A stretch of DNA of 64,000 nucleotides, taken from positions 62,001 through 126,000 of the forward strand of contig NZ_KB907261.1 in NCBI RefSeq assembly GCF_000381905.1, written 5' to 3'. A model generated the notes under the pieces. The model had not been told where the DNA came from and did no database searches. It was given only the letters and a program-made list of their open reading frames with translations. The position numbers and the translations under genes are program-made. The stretch comes from Paenibacillus fonticola DSM 21315. Its GTDB lineage: Bacteria; Bacillota; Bacilli; Paenibacillales; Paenibacillaceae. Numbering within the stretch: the stretch's first letter is position 1; the number at the start of each line of letters is the position of its first letter. Of this stretch, positions 45,200-55,031 are shown piece after piece.

Positions 45200-45931
45200 A
45201 TGATGTTCAATATTATTAAAGTAGAGAATGAGCAGCAATTCAATGAGACCGGAGCAGGAATTATTGCCAGTCTGCTGCAAACGAATCCGCGTGCCAAGCT
45301 AGGCCTAGCAACCGGGGGCACTCCTGTCGGGGTGTACAAACATCTGATCGAACTGCATAGACAAGGGGTTGTTAGCTTTAAGGAAGCCCGCAGCTACAAC
45401 CTTGATGAATATATTGGCCTGCAGGAGGATCATCCGGAAAGCTACCGCAGATTTATGAACGAGAAGCTGTTCAATCATGTAGACATAGATTTAAACAACA
45501 CGCATGTGCCATCAGGCGTATCCGGCGATGGGCATAAAGCCGCAGAACAATATACGGAACTTTTGGAGCAAGCAGGCCAAATAGATTTACAGCTTCTCGG
45601 CCTCGGTCATAACGGACATATCGGATTCAATGAGCCTGCTGAAGAGTTAAAGGCAACGACACACGTCGTGGAGCTGGATGAAGTGACCCGCAAAGCCAAT
45701 GCGCGTTATTTCAGCTCAATTGACGAAGTACCGACTCACGCGATTACGATGGGGATCGGCTCCATTTTAAAAGCTAAGCAAATTCTACTAATGGCCAAAG
45801 GAGCCGATAAGGCTGAAATTGTAGCCAAAGCACTTAAAGGTCCAATCACGACGCAATGCCCAGCTTCTTTGCTGCAGCTTCATCCAAATGTCGTCGTTAT
45901 TGTGGATCAGGACGCCGGGAGGCTGTTATAA
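45200..45931 (+). CDS. nagB: Glucosamine-6-phosphate deaminase
   Basis: A 243-aa enzyme converting GlcN6P to fructose-6-P and ammonia. Motifs: LGLATGGTPVGVYKHL, SYNLDEYIGL (catalytic Asp), LLGLGHNGHIGFNEP (catalytic His) and a C-terminal GPITTQCPASLLQLHPN. AGGAGG lies 6 bp before the first of two adjacent ATGs. Second gene of the murR-like/nagB/nagA operon. Confidence 0.96.
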   Translation: MMFNIIKVENEQQFNETGAGIIASLLQTNPRAKLGLATGGTPVGVYKHLIELHRQGVVSFKEARSYNLDEYIGLQEDHPESYRRFMNEKLFNHVDIDLNNTHVPSGVSGDGHKAAEQYTELLEQAGQIDLQLLGLGHNGHIGFNEPAEELKATTHVVELDEVTRKANARYFSSIDEVPTHAITMGIGSILKAKQILLMAKGADKAEIVAKALKGPITTQCPASLLQLHPNVVVIVDQDAGRLL

Positions 45932-45933
45932 CG

Positions 45934-47118
45934 ATGTCCAGCCAGAACCGGAGCTTTCAAATTACACACGCCGAGGTCGTAACGCCAAGGGGAATCATTC
46001 ATGACGGCGCTGTGATCGTAGAGGAAGGCGTTATCGCCTATGTGGGCTCAGCATCAGGATTGCCTTCGAATTCTCCGGCTTCTGCTGCAACGATTGACGC
46101 TGGCGGAAACTATGTGATCCCCGGATTTATCGATGTACATGTTCACGGCGGCATGCTTGAGGATTTCTCCATTCCGGGCAAAGATGCCTTCGATGCGATT
46201 ACAAGGCTCCATTGCAGCCAGGGAACGACATCCATGCTGGCTACTACGATGACAATGCCATACGATGTCATCGATGAAGTGCTGGCGGAAGTTCACGAAT
46301 ATATGCTGAATGACATGCCATATGCGCAGTTGGTTGGAGTTCATTTGGAGGGGCCATTTATTAGCCCGGAATGGCCGGGGGCTCAAAACCCCGCGCATAT
46401 TGTGCCGCCAAACCGCTCTTGGGTTGAGGCTTGGAACACCAAGTACCCGGGACTGATCAAACAGGTTACGTTTGCTCCCGAGCGGGAGGGAGCTCTGGAG
46501 CTGATCCGCTATCTTCGCAAAGAAGGAATCGTCGCAGCAGCAGGACATACAGATGCGACCTACGAAGAGATTACAGCAGCCGTTGAAGTCGGACTGCATC
46601 ATGCCGTTCACACTTTTAACGCTATGACTCCGCTTCATCACCGTAAACCAGGAACGGCTGGTGCTGTACTAAGCACTCCGGCGATCAGCGCGGAGATTAT
46701 CGCTGACGGCATTCACGTCCATCACGCGGCTATTCGTCTGCTCGCCCAAGTTAAAAATAGCGGCAACCTGATCTTGATTACGGACGCTATGTCGGCAGCG
46801 GGGCTTGGGGACGGCGAATACAAACTAGGCGATCTCCCCGTAATCGTAAAAGATAATGTGTGTACTCTTAAGGACAGCGACAATACTCTTGCCGGCAGCA
46901 CATTAACGATGATCCGCGGCTTCCGCCATTTAGTAAAGGAAGTCGGTCTTTCGGTGGAAAGAGCCTCCGAAGCTGCCAGCTTGAATCCGGCAAAACTCAT
47001 CCGCATTGACCATTTGACCGGCTCTATTGAGACAGGGAAGCAAGCTGATTTACTGCTAGTTGATCAGGAATTAAATTTGCAGGCCACCTGGGTGAAGGGG
47101 CGTAAGTTCGACTCCTGA
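45934..47118 (+). CDS. nagA: N-acetylglucosamine-6-phosphate deacetylase
   Basis: A 394-aa amidohydrolase that deacetylates GlcNAc6P, feeding NagB. Motifs: GFIDVHVHGG, HLEGPFISPE, AAGHTDA (metal His), HTFNAMTPLHHR and ITDAMSAAGLGDG (catalytic Asp). The ATG lies 2 bp after the nagB stop with GGGAGG inside the nagB end. Confidence 0.96.
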   Translation: MSSQNRSFQITHAEVVTPRGIIHDGAVIVEEGVIAYVGSASGLPSNSPASAATIDAGGNYVIPGFIDVHVHGGMLEDFSIPGKDAFDAITRLHCSQGTTSMLATTMTMPYDVIDEVLAEVHEYMLNDMPYAQLVGVHLEGPFISPEWPGAQNPAHIVPPNRSWVEAWNTKYPGLIKQVTFAPEREGALELIRYLRKEGIVAAAGHTDATYEEITAAVEVGLHHAVHTFNAMTPLHHRKPGTAGAVLSTPAISAEIIADGIHVHHAAIRLLAQVKNSGNLILITDAMSAAGLGDGEYKLGDLPVIVKDNVCTLKDSDNTLAGSTLTMIRGFRHLVKEVGLSVERASEAASLNPAKLIRIDHLTGSIETGKQADLLLVDQELNLQATWVKGRKFDS

Positions 47119-47215
47119 TTGTTTTTAGGGAAAAAGAAACTGGCGCAATTCGCCCATAACTTGTTTCTTAATAACAGAAACTAGCTCAATTCAGCTTAAA
47201 CTGTATGTTTTATCG

Positions 47216-47265
47216 AAAAAGCAGCAGCTTAGGATTTTGTATTCTCCTCCTGGCTGCTGCTTTTT
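47216..47265. terminator. Bidirectional terminator after nagA
   Basis: AAAAAGCAGCAGC and GCTGCTGCTTTTT stems around a 24-nt loop between the convergent nagA and spore lipoprotein genes. Confidence 0.8.
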
Positions 47266-47287
47266 ACCTGTCGAAAAGCTGACTTTT

Positions 47288-48442
47288 TTACCTGGTTACT
47301 CCGCCTGAAAATCCTGTTCCGGCACCCGTACCAGTTCCTGTAGTACCGGATATCCCCGTTCCTGTACCTGTTGTTCCTGTACCTCTAGGAACACTGGTGT
47401 TTCTATACCCGCTCGGTCCAGTCATCGTTCCGGCACGGCCAGGAAAAATTCGATTAACAAGCTGTTCAAAGTCAGTTACATATCCTTGTAAAGTTGCTCC
47501 GCTGCGTGAATGCGTCGCATAGTTGCTTACATGGTTTACAAATTCCTGATGTCCAGATACGTGCACATTACGAATATGAGGCGCTGTTTTCTTTACGGCT
47601 GCAGATATTTTATCTTTTACGGTCTGGGGAACATTATCGACCAATGCAGCTCCGGTTCCCGTTCCCAGTCCGACAACGGATCCATTCCCTGTACCATCCA
47701 CAACGTTTGTGTTTCTATTGCGGGTCGTCATACCGAGGCCATCGGTTCGGCCGGTACCGGTCATCCCTCGGTTACCCCGAGTTGTATCAAACAGACTTCC
47801 GGCTACACCCGATCTGCCCATAATGCCTCGTCCTAAACCGTCATTTCCCGTTCCGCGCGGCCCATAATTATTACCATAGGTTCCCGGATTCATTGCCCCG
47901 CTCCCCATATCAAAGCCTGAGCCATAACCTGTTCCATAGCCCGTTCCATAATTCGCTGTTCCATAACCTGTTGTCCCGTAGTTCACTGTACCGGGAGTTC
48001 TTCCATAGTTTGCTAAACCGCTTGGTGTATTCATGATGTTTGTAGCACCATGGCTCGTCGTTCCATAGTTTGAAGTCATCCCTCGTCCTTGGCCAACCGA
48101 CCGCCCATGCCTTTGATCGTGAAGCGTTACGGCTACATAAGCATCACGGTCTGTAACGACAACATGCGCGGATTGAACCTCGCTAAGCTGAGATACTTTA
48201 TTGCTTAGAGCCGGACTGTACTTCAAAGAATTGATGCGCTCGCTTTGGCCATCACCAAGGTTGCGAGTAAGATTACGGTTACCGTCACGCAGCGAATTTA
48301 CGTTATAATTTCGCTGATTCACATTCCGTAAACTTTGTGACCGCATATTGTTGTCCGTTCTAGGCCCACAGCCCGTCACTCCAACCAAACTGGCGATTAA
48401 CGTCGCGGACAACGATAAGCTAACGACTTTGGCAATTCGCAT
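47288..48442 (-). CDS. YhcN/YlaJ-type sporulation lipoprotein with Gly/Thr-rich insert
   Basis: A 384-aa lipoprotein. The lipobox is LVGVTGCGP. Core parts of the YhcN/YlaJ domain are split: SPALSNKVSQLSEVQSAHVVVTDRDAYVAVTL near 65-105 and VKDKISAAVKKTAPHIRNVHVSG near 270-300. Between and after lie low-complexity Gly/Thr/Asn/Tyr-rich runs (NYGTGYGTGYGSG, GTGTTGTGTG). Such proteins sit on the forespore inner membrane. The ATG at 48442 is favoured by GGGGG 8 bp upstream. The insert makes it about twice the usual length. Confidence 0.82.
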   Translation of the reverse strand: MRIAKVVSLSLSATLIASLVGVTGCGPRTDNNMRSQSLRNVNQRNYNVNSLRDGNRNLTRNLGDGQSERINSLKYSPALSNKVSQLSEVQSAHVVVTDRDAYVAVTLHDQRHGRSVGQGRGMTSNYGTTSHGATNIMNTPSGLANYGRTPGTVNYGTTGYGTANYGTGYGTGYGSGFDMGSGAMNPGTYGNNYGPRGTGNDGLGRGIMGRSGVAGSLFDTTRGNRGMTGTGRTDGLGMTTRNRNTNVVDGTGNGSVVGLGTGTGAALVDNVPQTVKDKISAAVKKTAPHIRNVHVSGHQEFVNHVSNYATHSRSGATLQGYVTDFEQLVNRIFPGRAGTMTGPSGYRNTSVPRGTGTTGTGTGISGTTGTGTGAGTGFSGGVTR

Positions 48443-48631
48443 GTAGTCATCCCCCGTCATTAAAGTAATGTATGATGAACATCTGTTAGGATGCACTCAT
48501 AGGGGGATCGGCATACAGGTAAACATATCCGGGTAAATAGTTATTCCAACTAAATGGTTTGCAGCATATGCATAAAATTCAAACATCCATAACTGCAGCT
48601 CGGGATAATAAAATCTTAAAGAATGTCCTGT

Positions 48632-48932
48632 TACAAAAATCCCTTCCAGTTTTTAGTGTCCTTGATACGGCCGATCCAAGCGATAATGGGTGCTGTGGGG
48701 GGAGCTGAAGGCTGGCGATAGGCAAATACATTTGAATCAAAACAATTATTAAAGCAAAACAAAGGGATTTCGGGCAACAATTCCTGGCATAATGAAGTAA
48801 TATGCGGGAGCCCATTCGGATGCTTGCTTTGCAATGGACTGCCTTAAATCCGCATCCATCATCATTCTGTTTATCAGCTCTGCCAACTGTTCTTCATTCG
48901 CATCATCAAACAGCAGCCCCGTGCGGCCATCT
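48632..48932 (-). pseudogene. Glycosyltransferase (GT4) remnants
   Basis: Two broken pieces. At about 48807-48932: DGRTGLLFDDANEEQLAELI followed by DADLRQSIAKQASEWA, the C-terminal end of a GT4 enzyme. At about 48632-48690: IIAWIGRIKDTKNWKGFL, the nucleotide-binding strand and loop that should lie upstream of that end. The order is scrambled and neither has a start codon. Confidence 0.65.
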
Positions 48933-48934
48933 CA

Positions 48935-49632
48935 ATCAGAAAGTATACGCAGCCTGACATGAATTTATTATGGTTCATGCCCGAAATGGCGCCAACAGCT
49001 ATTTGCGCCCCTCCTTCCAAATGAATACAGGCGAGGGCATGCCCGAACAGACAACTACGTCGGCAATTTCATCTCCATCCATATCATGAACCGCCAGCTT
49101 CTCCCGAATTCGTCATAGGCCCGCTTTCCAGTCATCGCAAAAATAAGACCGCTATCCCGGTTCCAGTCTCAATACCGTCATAGCTGTGCCAAACCTGGCG
49201 TAATCCTCATCTCCCGTCCATTTGTGATGCAGCTTCCCGTTTTGGCCGGAGAATACATAAACGACTCCGCACTCTATTTTGTCCGCAGCACTGGCCCGGG
49301 ATGCAGCAACGATAATTTCCGGTATGCCATCCCCATTGACATCACCAACGGCCAAGGATGAGCCGAAACAATTGCCTTAATTTTCCCCGCTCAATGTAAA
49401 TGAGGCTTCAAGTCATGGGAAAATACATATACCTTGCCTTTATAATAATGAGGAATCGGATTAACGCCATCTTCATCCTCAATATCGGTTGCGGTGCTCG
49501 CGGAAATAATCCACTCCTCAAGCCCATCCCCATTAATATCGCAGTGACAATAAGGTCTCCGAACCGATCGTGCTGGCGTTCTCCTCCCAAACGATTCCAC
49601 AAATAAAACGGCAGCCGATTACTCAATTTCAT
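48935..49632 (-). pseudogene. FG-GAP/VCBS repeat protein, multiply frameshifted
   Basis: Successive frames on the minus strand give MKLSNRLPFYLWNRLGG, then CDINGDGLEEWIISAST, LAVGDVNGDGIPEIIVAAS, LAVHDMDGDEIADVVVCSG and IAVGAISGMNHNKF. Each is an FG-GAP blade with a calcium-binding DxNGDG loop; they are separated by at least four frame changes or stops. The intact ancestor was a beta-propeller, probably a surface or glycan-cluster protein, encoded just after the GT4 gene. Confidence 0.78.
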
Positions 49633-49638
49633 ACCTCC

Positions 49639-51216
49639 TTATACGGTCACTTCAATATCTAATGGTTCAAGAGTACTCACAACGATTTTCCTAGTTCTCA
49701 GCCCGCTGCTCATCGGCACAGACCAGCCCAGCTCATAATTTCCGGGCTGAACGTCATGAAACCTGAACCTGCCGACTGCATCACTCGAAATCGACCGAAG
49801 GACAACACCGGAAATATCCAGCAAATGGATATTGGCATTTGAAACCGGACGGCTGCTAGCCGTATCAAGCACTTTACCCAGTAAACTGGTTACATGGATA
49901 ATCCCGCCTTCCTTTATCCCTTTATAATTTTTGGAGCAGTACTTCAACGCGGCTATAAAATCTTGCTCCCAAAGTACGGGCTCACTGCCCTTAGTGACCG
50001 CTTTTTCATATACGTGAAGCATCTGCTCAAGCATCACCATGTCGTTCCATACAGCAAGCGCACGCTTTCTTGCTTCCCTTGAGAGCTCAGCACGCAGCTC
50101 CTCATCCTGGATCAGCAGCAGCAGCTTTTCATACAGCTCCTGTACATTTCTAGGCTCAGCAAGCAATCCATTGATCCCTTCCTCAATCATCTCTACAATG
50201 CCGCCTGTTCTGGAAGCTACCACGGGTTTGCCAAGGCTCTGTGCTTCAATAATGGAATAGGGGAGATTATCCTGCAGGGAAGGAAAAACTACAATGTCCG
50301 CCTGAGAGAGCAGCTGGGGAACGTCGTCCCGATTTCCCAAAAGAAAAACGTGATTTCCAAGTCCTAAGTTATTTACCTGCTGCTCCAGTTCCCTCCGCAT
50401 CACGCCATCGCCGATCAACCAGCAGACGACATTCTCCGTAACATCTGCGAGCTTTCTCATCGCTTGCAGCAGATAAGTTTGTCCCTTGATCACTACAAAT
50501 CGTGCCGGGCAAGCGATAACTGTCTTCCTTTTGTCGATATTTTTTTGAACTGCCTCATCTAAACTTGCTTTCGTCTCGGATTCTTTTAGCAGATCTCGGT
50601 ATGCTTTCTGATTAAGACCATAAGGGATTATACTTTCACTAGGATGGTTCACGTGAAAATAGGACAGGTTTGCCGAGAGCCAGCGGCTTGGCACAATCAG
50701 GCAGTCGGGCGACATCGAGCCGAAATATTCCTCGAGCGACAAGTAATCCCGCTCCAGCCTGGAGCGAACCTGAATCTCGTTGTTAGCGATCCATTCCGTA
50801 GCCTGACAGCTATGAATCGAAGTTACAAGCGGAACGTGCGGTGGCTTGGCTTTACGGCAAACATAGGAAGAGATAATATCCTGTGCATGGATTAAATCAT
50901 AGTCTTCCAATGGAATTTCATTACAAACTAATTCAAAAGCGTACTTCTCGGTCTCTCTCCATAAAATCCATGGGGTAGGTTCAATCCCGCCCCGTTTGAA
51001 AATTAGCTTCACGGCAGACTCTGCTGTTTTTAGATAGGACTGTTTATGAATGGAAACACCGCTTTGTACGAAGTAATACTTAGTCAGGTTAGGATGCTGA
51101 GCAAGCACATCTACCTCATGGCCCATTTCTTCCAAGCGTGAGCGAACAATGTTCAGGTGTGTTGAAACACCACCAATGTGCGGGTAGGACCAGTACGTAA
51201 CTAGCAATATTCTCAT
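49639..51216 (-). CDS. GT4 glycosyltransferase with C-terminal Ig-like regulatory domain
   Basis: A 525-aa protein. The N-terminal GT-B half starts MRILLVTYWSYPHIGGVSTH, with AQDIISSYVCRKA and VTSIHSCQATE. The C-terminal half has FVVIKGQTYLL, VFPSLQDNLPYSIIEAQSLGKPVVAS and EMIEEGINGLLAEP, the donor site. Residues about 440-525 form a carboxypeptidase-regulatory-like beta domain (VSNANIHLLDISGVVLRSIS, GRFRFHDVQPGNYELGWS), rarely fused to a GT. ATG at 51216 lies 7 bp after GGGGTGAG. Confidence 0.85.
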   Translation of the reverse strand: MRILLVTYWSYPHIGGVSTHLNIVRSRLEEMGHEVDVLAQHPNLTKYYFVQSGVSIHKQSYLKTAESAVKLIFKRGGIEPTPWILWRETEKYAFELVCNEIPLEDYDLIHAQDIISSYVCRKAKPPHVPLVTSIHSCQATEWIANNEIQVRSRLERDYLSLEEYFGSMSPDCLIVPSRWLSANLSYFHVNHPSESIIPYGLNQKAYRDLLKESETKASLDEAVQKNIDKRKTVIACPARFVVIKGQTYLLQAMRKLADVTENVVCWLIGDGVMRRELEQQVNNLGLGNHVFLLGNRDDVPQLLSQADIVVFPSLQDNLPYSIIEAQSLGKPVVASRTGGIVEMIEEGINGLLAEPRNVQELYEKLLLLIQDEELRAELSREARKRALAVWNDMVMLEQMLHVYEKAVTKGSEPVLWEQDFIAALKYCSKNYKGIKEGGIIHVTSLLGKVLDTASSRPVSNANIHLLDISGVVLRSISSDAVGRFRFHDVQPGNYELGWSVPMSSGLRTRKIVVSTLEPLDIEVTV

Positions 51217-51405
51217 GAAACGTCTCACCCCACTCTGCTGCTCAATTCATAGACAGTAAATCTTTGAATATATTAGCAATATATTCGCTGCCAATTGATT
51301 TGCTTTATGCGCTTGGCTTATTTTCCTGCATAAAAAGAGAAAACCACTAGACAATCGTCTCGTGGTTAAGAGAGTTGCATATTTAGTTCAGCTTCAGGAG
51401 CCCTA

Positions 51406-51564
51406 TTAAAGCTTATCCTCATCCTTAACTGCATCTCCACCAAGCTGGTCGTCATATTCATCCGTCAGCTCATCATCATTGTATTCCGAAATATATTCAG
51501 GGACATACTCGACAATATCGTCCTCAGCAATCGGAAGATAGTGCTGGCTTATTTCTGTTCTGGC
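51406..51564 (-). pseudogene. Remnant of a small acidic protein
   Basis: An open frame without a start encodes YLPIAEDDIVEYVPEYISEY then NDDELTDEYDDQLGGD, very acidic. AAGGAG and an ATG lie upstream but in a different frame, so a frameshift near 51550 probably broke a small gene. It could also be chance. Confidence 0.35.
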
Positions 51565-51817
51565 TCATTCTAAATCCAACTCCTTATACTAATATTAGAA
51601 TCTTGCTTGCAATATCAACGGTTACGATAGACAGTATATTCCGTAAAATAGAATGGTATGGACATCCGATCATTTATATTAAATTCATTCAACAGCAAAA
51701 GACAGCCTCCCTATAAAGAAGCTGCCGTTTGCTCTTAAATGATCGTTCATAAGCTCAGACTGGCTCGACCGTAATTTGTCCGGCCAACGAGGAGGTCGCA
51801 TTGGCCGGAAGAACAGT

Positions 51818-52645
51818 TCAAACGGATTCATCCGTTTCGGCCATGCCTGCTTCGGAACTAACCGCTTCAATACCGTTCTCCGATGACAATATTTGAATGA
51901 AGGCAGGATCAGGATACATTTCAAATGGGAACGCGTTCTCGAAAGGGGGAATTTGCGCTGGAACAGCATTTTCCAAAGTTTCAGGCTGCTCAGGGGATAC
52001 GGAAACGGCTTTCCCAGGACCAGGATGAAGAAGTTCAATAGGCACAGGCGTCAATGGCTCGACAACCGGTACTGAGTTTCCTGGATATAATAATATAGGG
52101 TCACCCGGTGGAGAAAGCACGGCAACGGATTGCGGAGTCAACTGATCTGCAGGATTCCCTGCAAAACCAACGGGGAGATGGACTGTGTTCTCTGGAGCGG
52201 CCCAAAGGGGCGGGGATAATGGAGCAGCTAGGTTGGGATTGACTGACTGGCTTGTTGGCGGGTGAATCAATTGAGTTCTAAGCTGTCTCCCCTGTCGGCG
52301 AGGGGAAGAAGCAGCAAATCTTCTTTTGTTAGGATGATGCCGCAATCTGCTCCTTCTGATTAATAAACGTTTACGGCTGTGAGCTTTTCTTCTTATAAAA
52401 TAATATTTACGGCGCCGGGACGCTCTTTTTTGCAAAATCATTCTTGTGCGCTTTTGCGTGAGTATTGGCTTTGATTGTTTCAGGCCTTGTCTATTTACTG
52501 CTTTCTTCACTGTTTTCTTTACTGCTTTCTTCTCGGACACCAGCCCTTTGTTCGAATTGGTACTCTCAGACTGTACGATACGCATCCCCTGTCTAACCCA
52601 GGGCTTACCGGGACGAGGCAGACTTGTAGAATAACCCGTAAACAT
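51818..52645 (-). CDS. Basic/proline-rich low-complexity protein
   Basis: A 275-aa protein. Residues 1-120 are very basic (KKAVKKTVKKAVNR, RMILQKRASRRRKYYFIRRK), and residues 125-275 are Pro/Ala/Glu-rich and turn acidic. No membrane helix or known domain. GGGAGG lies 8 bp before the ATG. Low-complexity basic proteins are common in Bacillales spore coats, and the glycan locus around it fits a surface role, but this is inference. Confidence 0.6.
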   Translation of the reverse strand: MFTGYSTSLPRPGKPWVRQGMRIVQSESTNSNKGLVSEKKAVKKTVKKAVNRQGLKQSKPILTQKRTRMILQKRASRRRKYYFIRRKAHSRKRLLIRRSRLRHHPNKRRFAASSPRRQGRQLRTQLIHPPTSQSVNPNLAAPLSPPLWAAPENTVHLPVGFAGNPADQLTPQSVAVLSPPGDPILLYPGNSVPVVEPLTPVPIELLHPGPGKAVSVSPEQPETLENAVPAQIPPFENAFPFEMYPDPAFIQILSSENGIEAVSSEAGMAETDESV

Positions 52646-52824
52646 ACTTATATCCTCCCTAGTGTATATAAGTTGAACAAATCAAATGAATGTGTGGCAA
52701 GTACATAAAATGTTCCTACGATCGATATTGCGCCCGAATTTCTTGGATGATATACGTTCATAAGAAGTAAAAGTCCGGTCGGATCATTTCTCTCCCTTGC
52801 CTGCAGCCCATTTTTTAGTTCATC

Positions 52825-53445
52825 TTATATAGATCGTTGTGTTACTGCAGACTGATAGGCATCCATCTTTTTGTCGATCATCGTTCGCAGTGACCAGCGC
52901 TGTATAGCCCATTGTCTCGCTGTTTCATCAATCCGGCTGCGCAGCGCGTCATCCTGCAAAATATGCAGCAGATTGCTGTACATCGCCTCACTATTTCCTG
53001 CGGGAGACATCATGCCTGTAGTGCCATGCAATACCATTTCGGGAATCCCGCCCGCATCGGAGCAAACAATCGGTTTGACACGCCATAATGCTCTAGTTGA
53101 GACGATATCCTGGGTGTGGATTAAATCATACTGTTGCAGTCCAAAAGCAGTGGCAGCGACCTCAAAACAATATCTCTCGATATCTCTCCATCTGATCCAT
53201 GGATCCACATGCCTCATTTCCCGCTCGTAATAACCGTAAATTTTCTCATAAATAGGATCCTTTACTTTAGCCTTCTCCAGCTTTCGTCCATTGTTTGGCA
53301 TGTAATAATTTTGCATATCAGGGAGATGCGCAAAAATACCGACGGAATGTCCCATTCGCTACAGTTCTTGCTTCAAGGCATCCACGTAAGTAGACACTCC
53401 GCCGACATGCGGCAAATAAAAATAGGAGGTCAGCAGTATGTTCAT
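52825..53445 (-). pseudogene. GT4 glycosyltransferase with nonsense codon and internal deletion
   Basis: From the ATG at 53445 the frame reads MNILLTSYFYLPHVGGVSTY, then a TAG stop at codon 29 (53359-53361), then continues in the same frame as MGHSVGIFAHLPDMQNYYMP. At RALWRVKPIVCSDAGGIPEM the N-terminal domain jumps directly to the donor-site motif, so roughly 150-200 residues are missing. It is a paralogue of the GT4 gene ending at 49639. Confidence 0.8.
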
Positions 53446-53724
53446 TTTCCCCGTCCTTCCTTCTAGGAACTCATCTTATTCTATGTATTGCCCCAGTAAA
53501 CCGTCAGGGACATCTAACTATTTCACATTGGAAGCTCTTTATAGACTTGTCTTCTATCCAATCAACTACCTTATCTCTCAGTAGATTAAACAATTGATAA
53601 TCGTTTATTTCTCTAAATCTCCTGCAGGATACCCTACTATTTTTTCTATGGCTGGTTCTATGATCTATACCAATGAAAGACTAGCTGAATAGCATATACA
53701 AACAATAGAAAAGGAGTGAGACAA

Positions 53725-55002
53725 ATGGATCATGATAAAGCCAGCATAGCCATCATTGGACTAGGGTACGTGGGGCTCCCGTTAGCCGGACTATTCCTAA
53801 GCCAGGGACATACAGTTTATGGCATCGATGTAGATTCCAGCAAGATTCTCAAGCTGGAAAACCGTCAAAGCTATTTATCCGATTTTTCTAGTAAAGAGAT
53901 TCGAGCCCTGTTCGCGGATGGCCGCTTCCATGTTAGCGATTCCTTCTCCGAGGCAGGCAAGACGAAGGCGATTATAATATGCGTCCCTACCCCATTAGAC
54001 GGCAATAGCAATCCCGACCTGACTTATATCAAGAAGGCCATCACCCATATGCTGCCGTATGTACAGAAAGGACATTTGATCGTACTGGAGAGCTCTACCT
54101 ATCCGGGTACGACTGAGGAAGAATTGAAGCCTATGCTGGAATCGACCGGACTTGCTGTCGGTAAGGATATATTTCTCGCTTATTCGCCTGAGAGAATCGA
54201 CCCCGGCCCCAAACACCTCCCCCTGCAAAATATACCGAAAGTTCTTAGCGGAGTTTCCGAAGCGTGTACAGCCCTTGCCAAAAGCGTATATGAAAGTATT
54301 TTCCGCCGAATCGTCGTCGTCTCCTCACCACGTGTTGCCGAATTCACGAAGTTGCTGGAAAACTGTCAGCGTCTCGTGAACATCTCTTTCATGAATGAAC
54401 TAGCAATTCTGTGCGAGAAAATGGACATCGATCTATGGGAAGCTATCGATGCAGCAAGCACGAAGCCGTACGGCTTCACTTCCTATTATCCCGGACCCGG
54501 GATCGGAGGCCATTGCATCCCTGCAGATCCTCTCTATTTGCAATGGAAGGCTAGACAATATGGCAGTGACCTGCAATTTATACAGCTTGCTCATGAAGTA
54601 AATAAATCTATGCCGGATTATATCGTAGAGAGAGTCAGTCAATCTCTTGTCAAATCGAAGCCTTTGCGGGACAGCAGTGTTCTGGTTCTCGGTGTTACTT
54701 ACAAGAAGGACTTGAATGATCTTCGAGAATCCCCCTCCCTGACGATCATTGAAAAATTGCTGAATCTAGGAATCAAGATCAACTTCCACGATCCCTTTAT
54801 ACCGCAGATCCAAATAGCAGAACGGCAAATCGAAGGTATTCCGCTCACTAAACGGAACATTCAGCAGCACGACTGCGTGCTTATTCTGACCGATCATTCG
54901 TCCATTCCCTATGATTCCCTGACCGCAATCGCCGGGCTGATTATCGATACCCGAAATGCAACGAAGCAGGCCAAGCGCCGCGACAATGTCATTGTGATCT
55001 AA
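53725..55002 (+). CDS. Nucleotide-sugar 6-dehydrogenase (UDP-HexNAc type)
   Basis: A 425-aa NAD-dependent enzyme that oxidises C6 of a UDP-sugar to a uronate. IIGLGYVGLPLAGLF is the NAD site, FTKLLENCQRLVNISFMNELA the central helix, and GIGGHCIPADPLYLQ holds the catalytic Cys. The pattern is closest to UDP-GlcNAc/UDP-ManNAc dehydrogenases (WbpA/WecC). AAGGAGTGAG precedes the ATG. First gene of a two-gene operon. Confidence 0.88.
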   Translation: MDHDKASIAIIGLGYVGLPLAGLFLSQGHTVYGIDVDSSKILKLENRQSYLSDFSSKEIRALFADGRFHVSDSFSEAGKTKAIIICVPTPLDGNSNPDLTYIKKAITHMLPYVQKGHLIVLESSTYPGTTEEELKPMLESTGLAVGKDIFLAYSPERIDPGPKHLPLQNIPKVLSGVSEACTALAKSVYESIFRRIVVVSSPRVAEFTKLLENCQRLVNISFMNELAILCEKMDIDLWEAIDAASTKPYGFTSYYPGPGIGGHCIPADPLYLQWKARQYGSDLQFIQLAHEVNKSMPDYIVERVSQSLVKSKPLRDSSVLVLGVTYKKDLNDLRESPSLTIIEKLLNLGIKINFHDPFIPQIQIAERQIEGIPLTKRNIQQHDCVLILTDHSSIPYDSLTAIAGLIIDTRNATKQAKRRDNVIVI

Positions 55003-55031
55003 ACTCTAATTTGGGGTGAGGTGGTTTTCCC

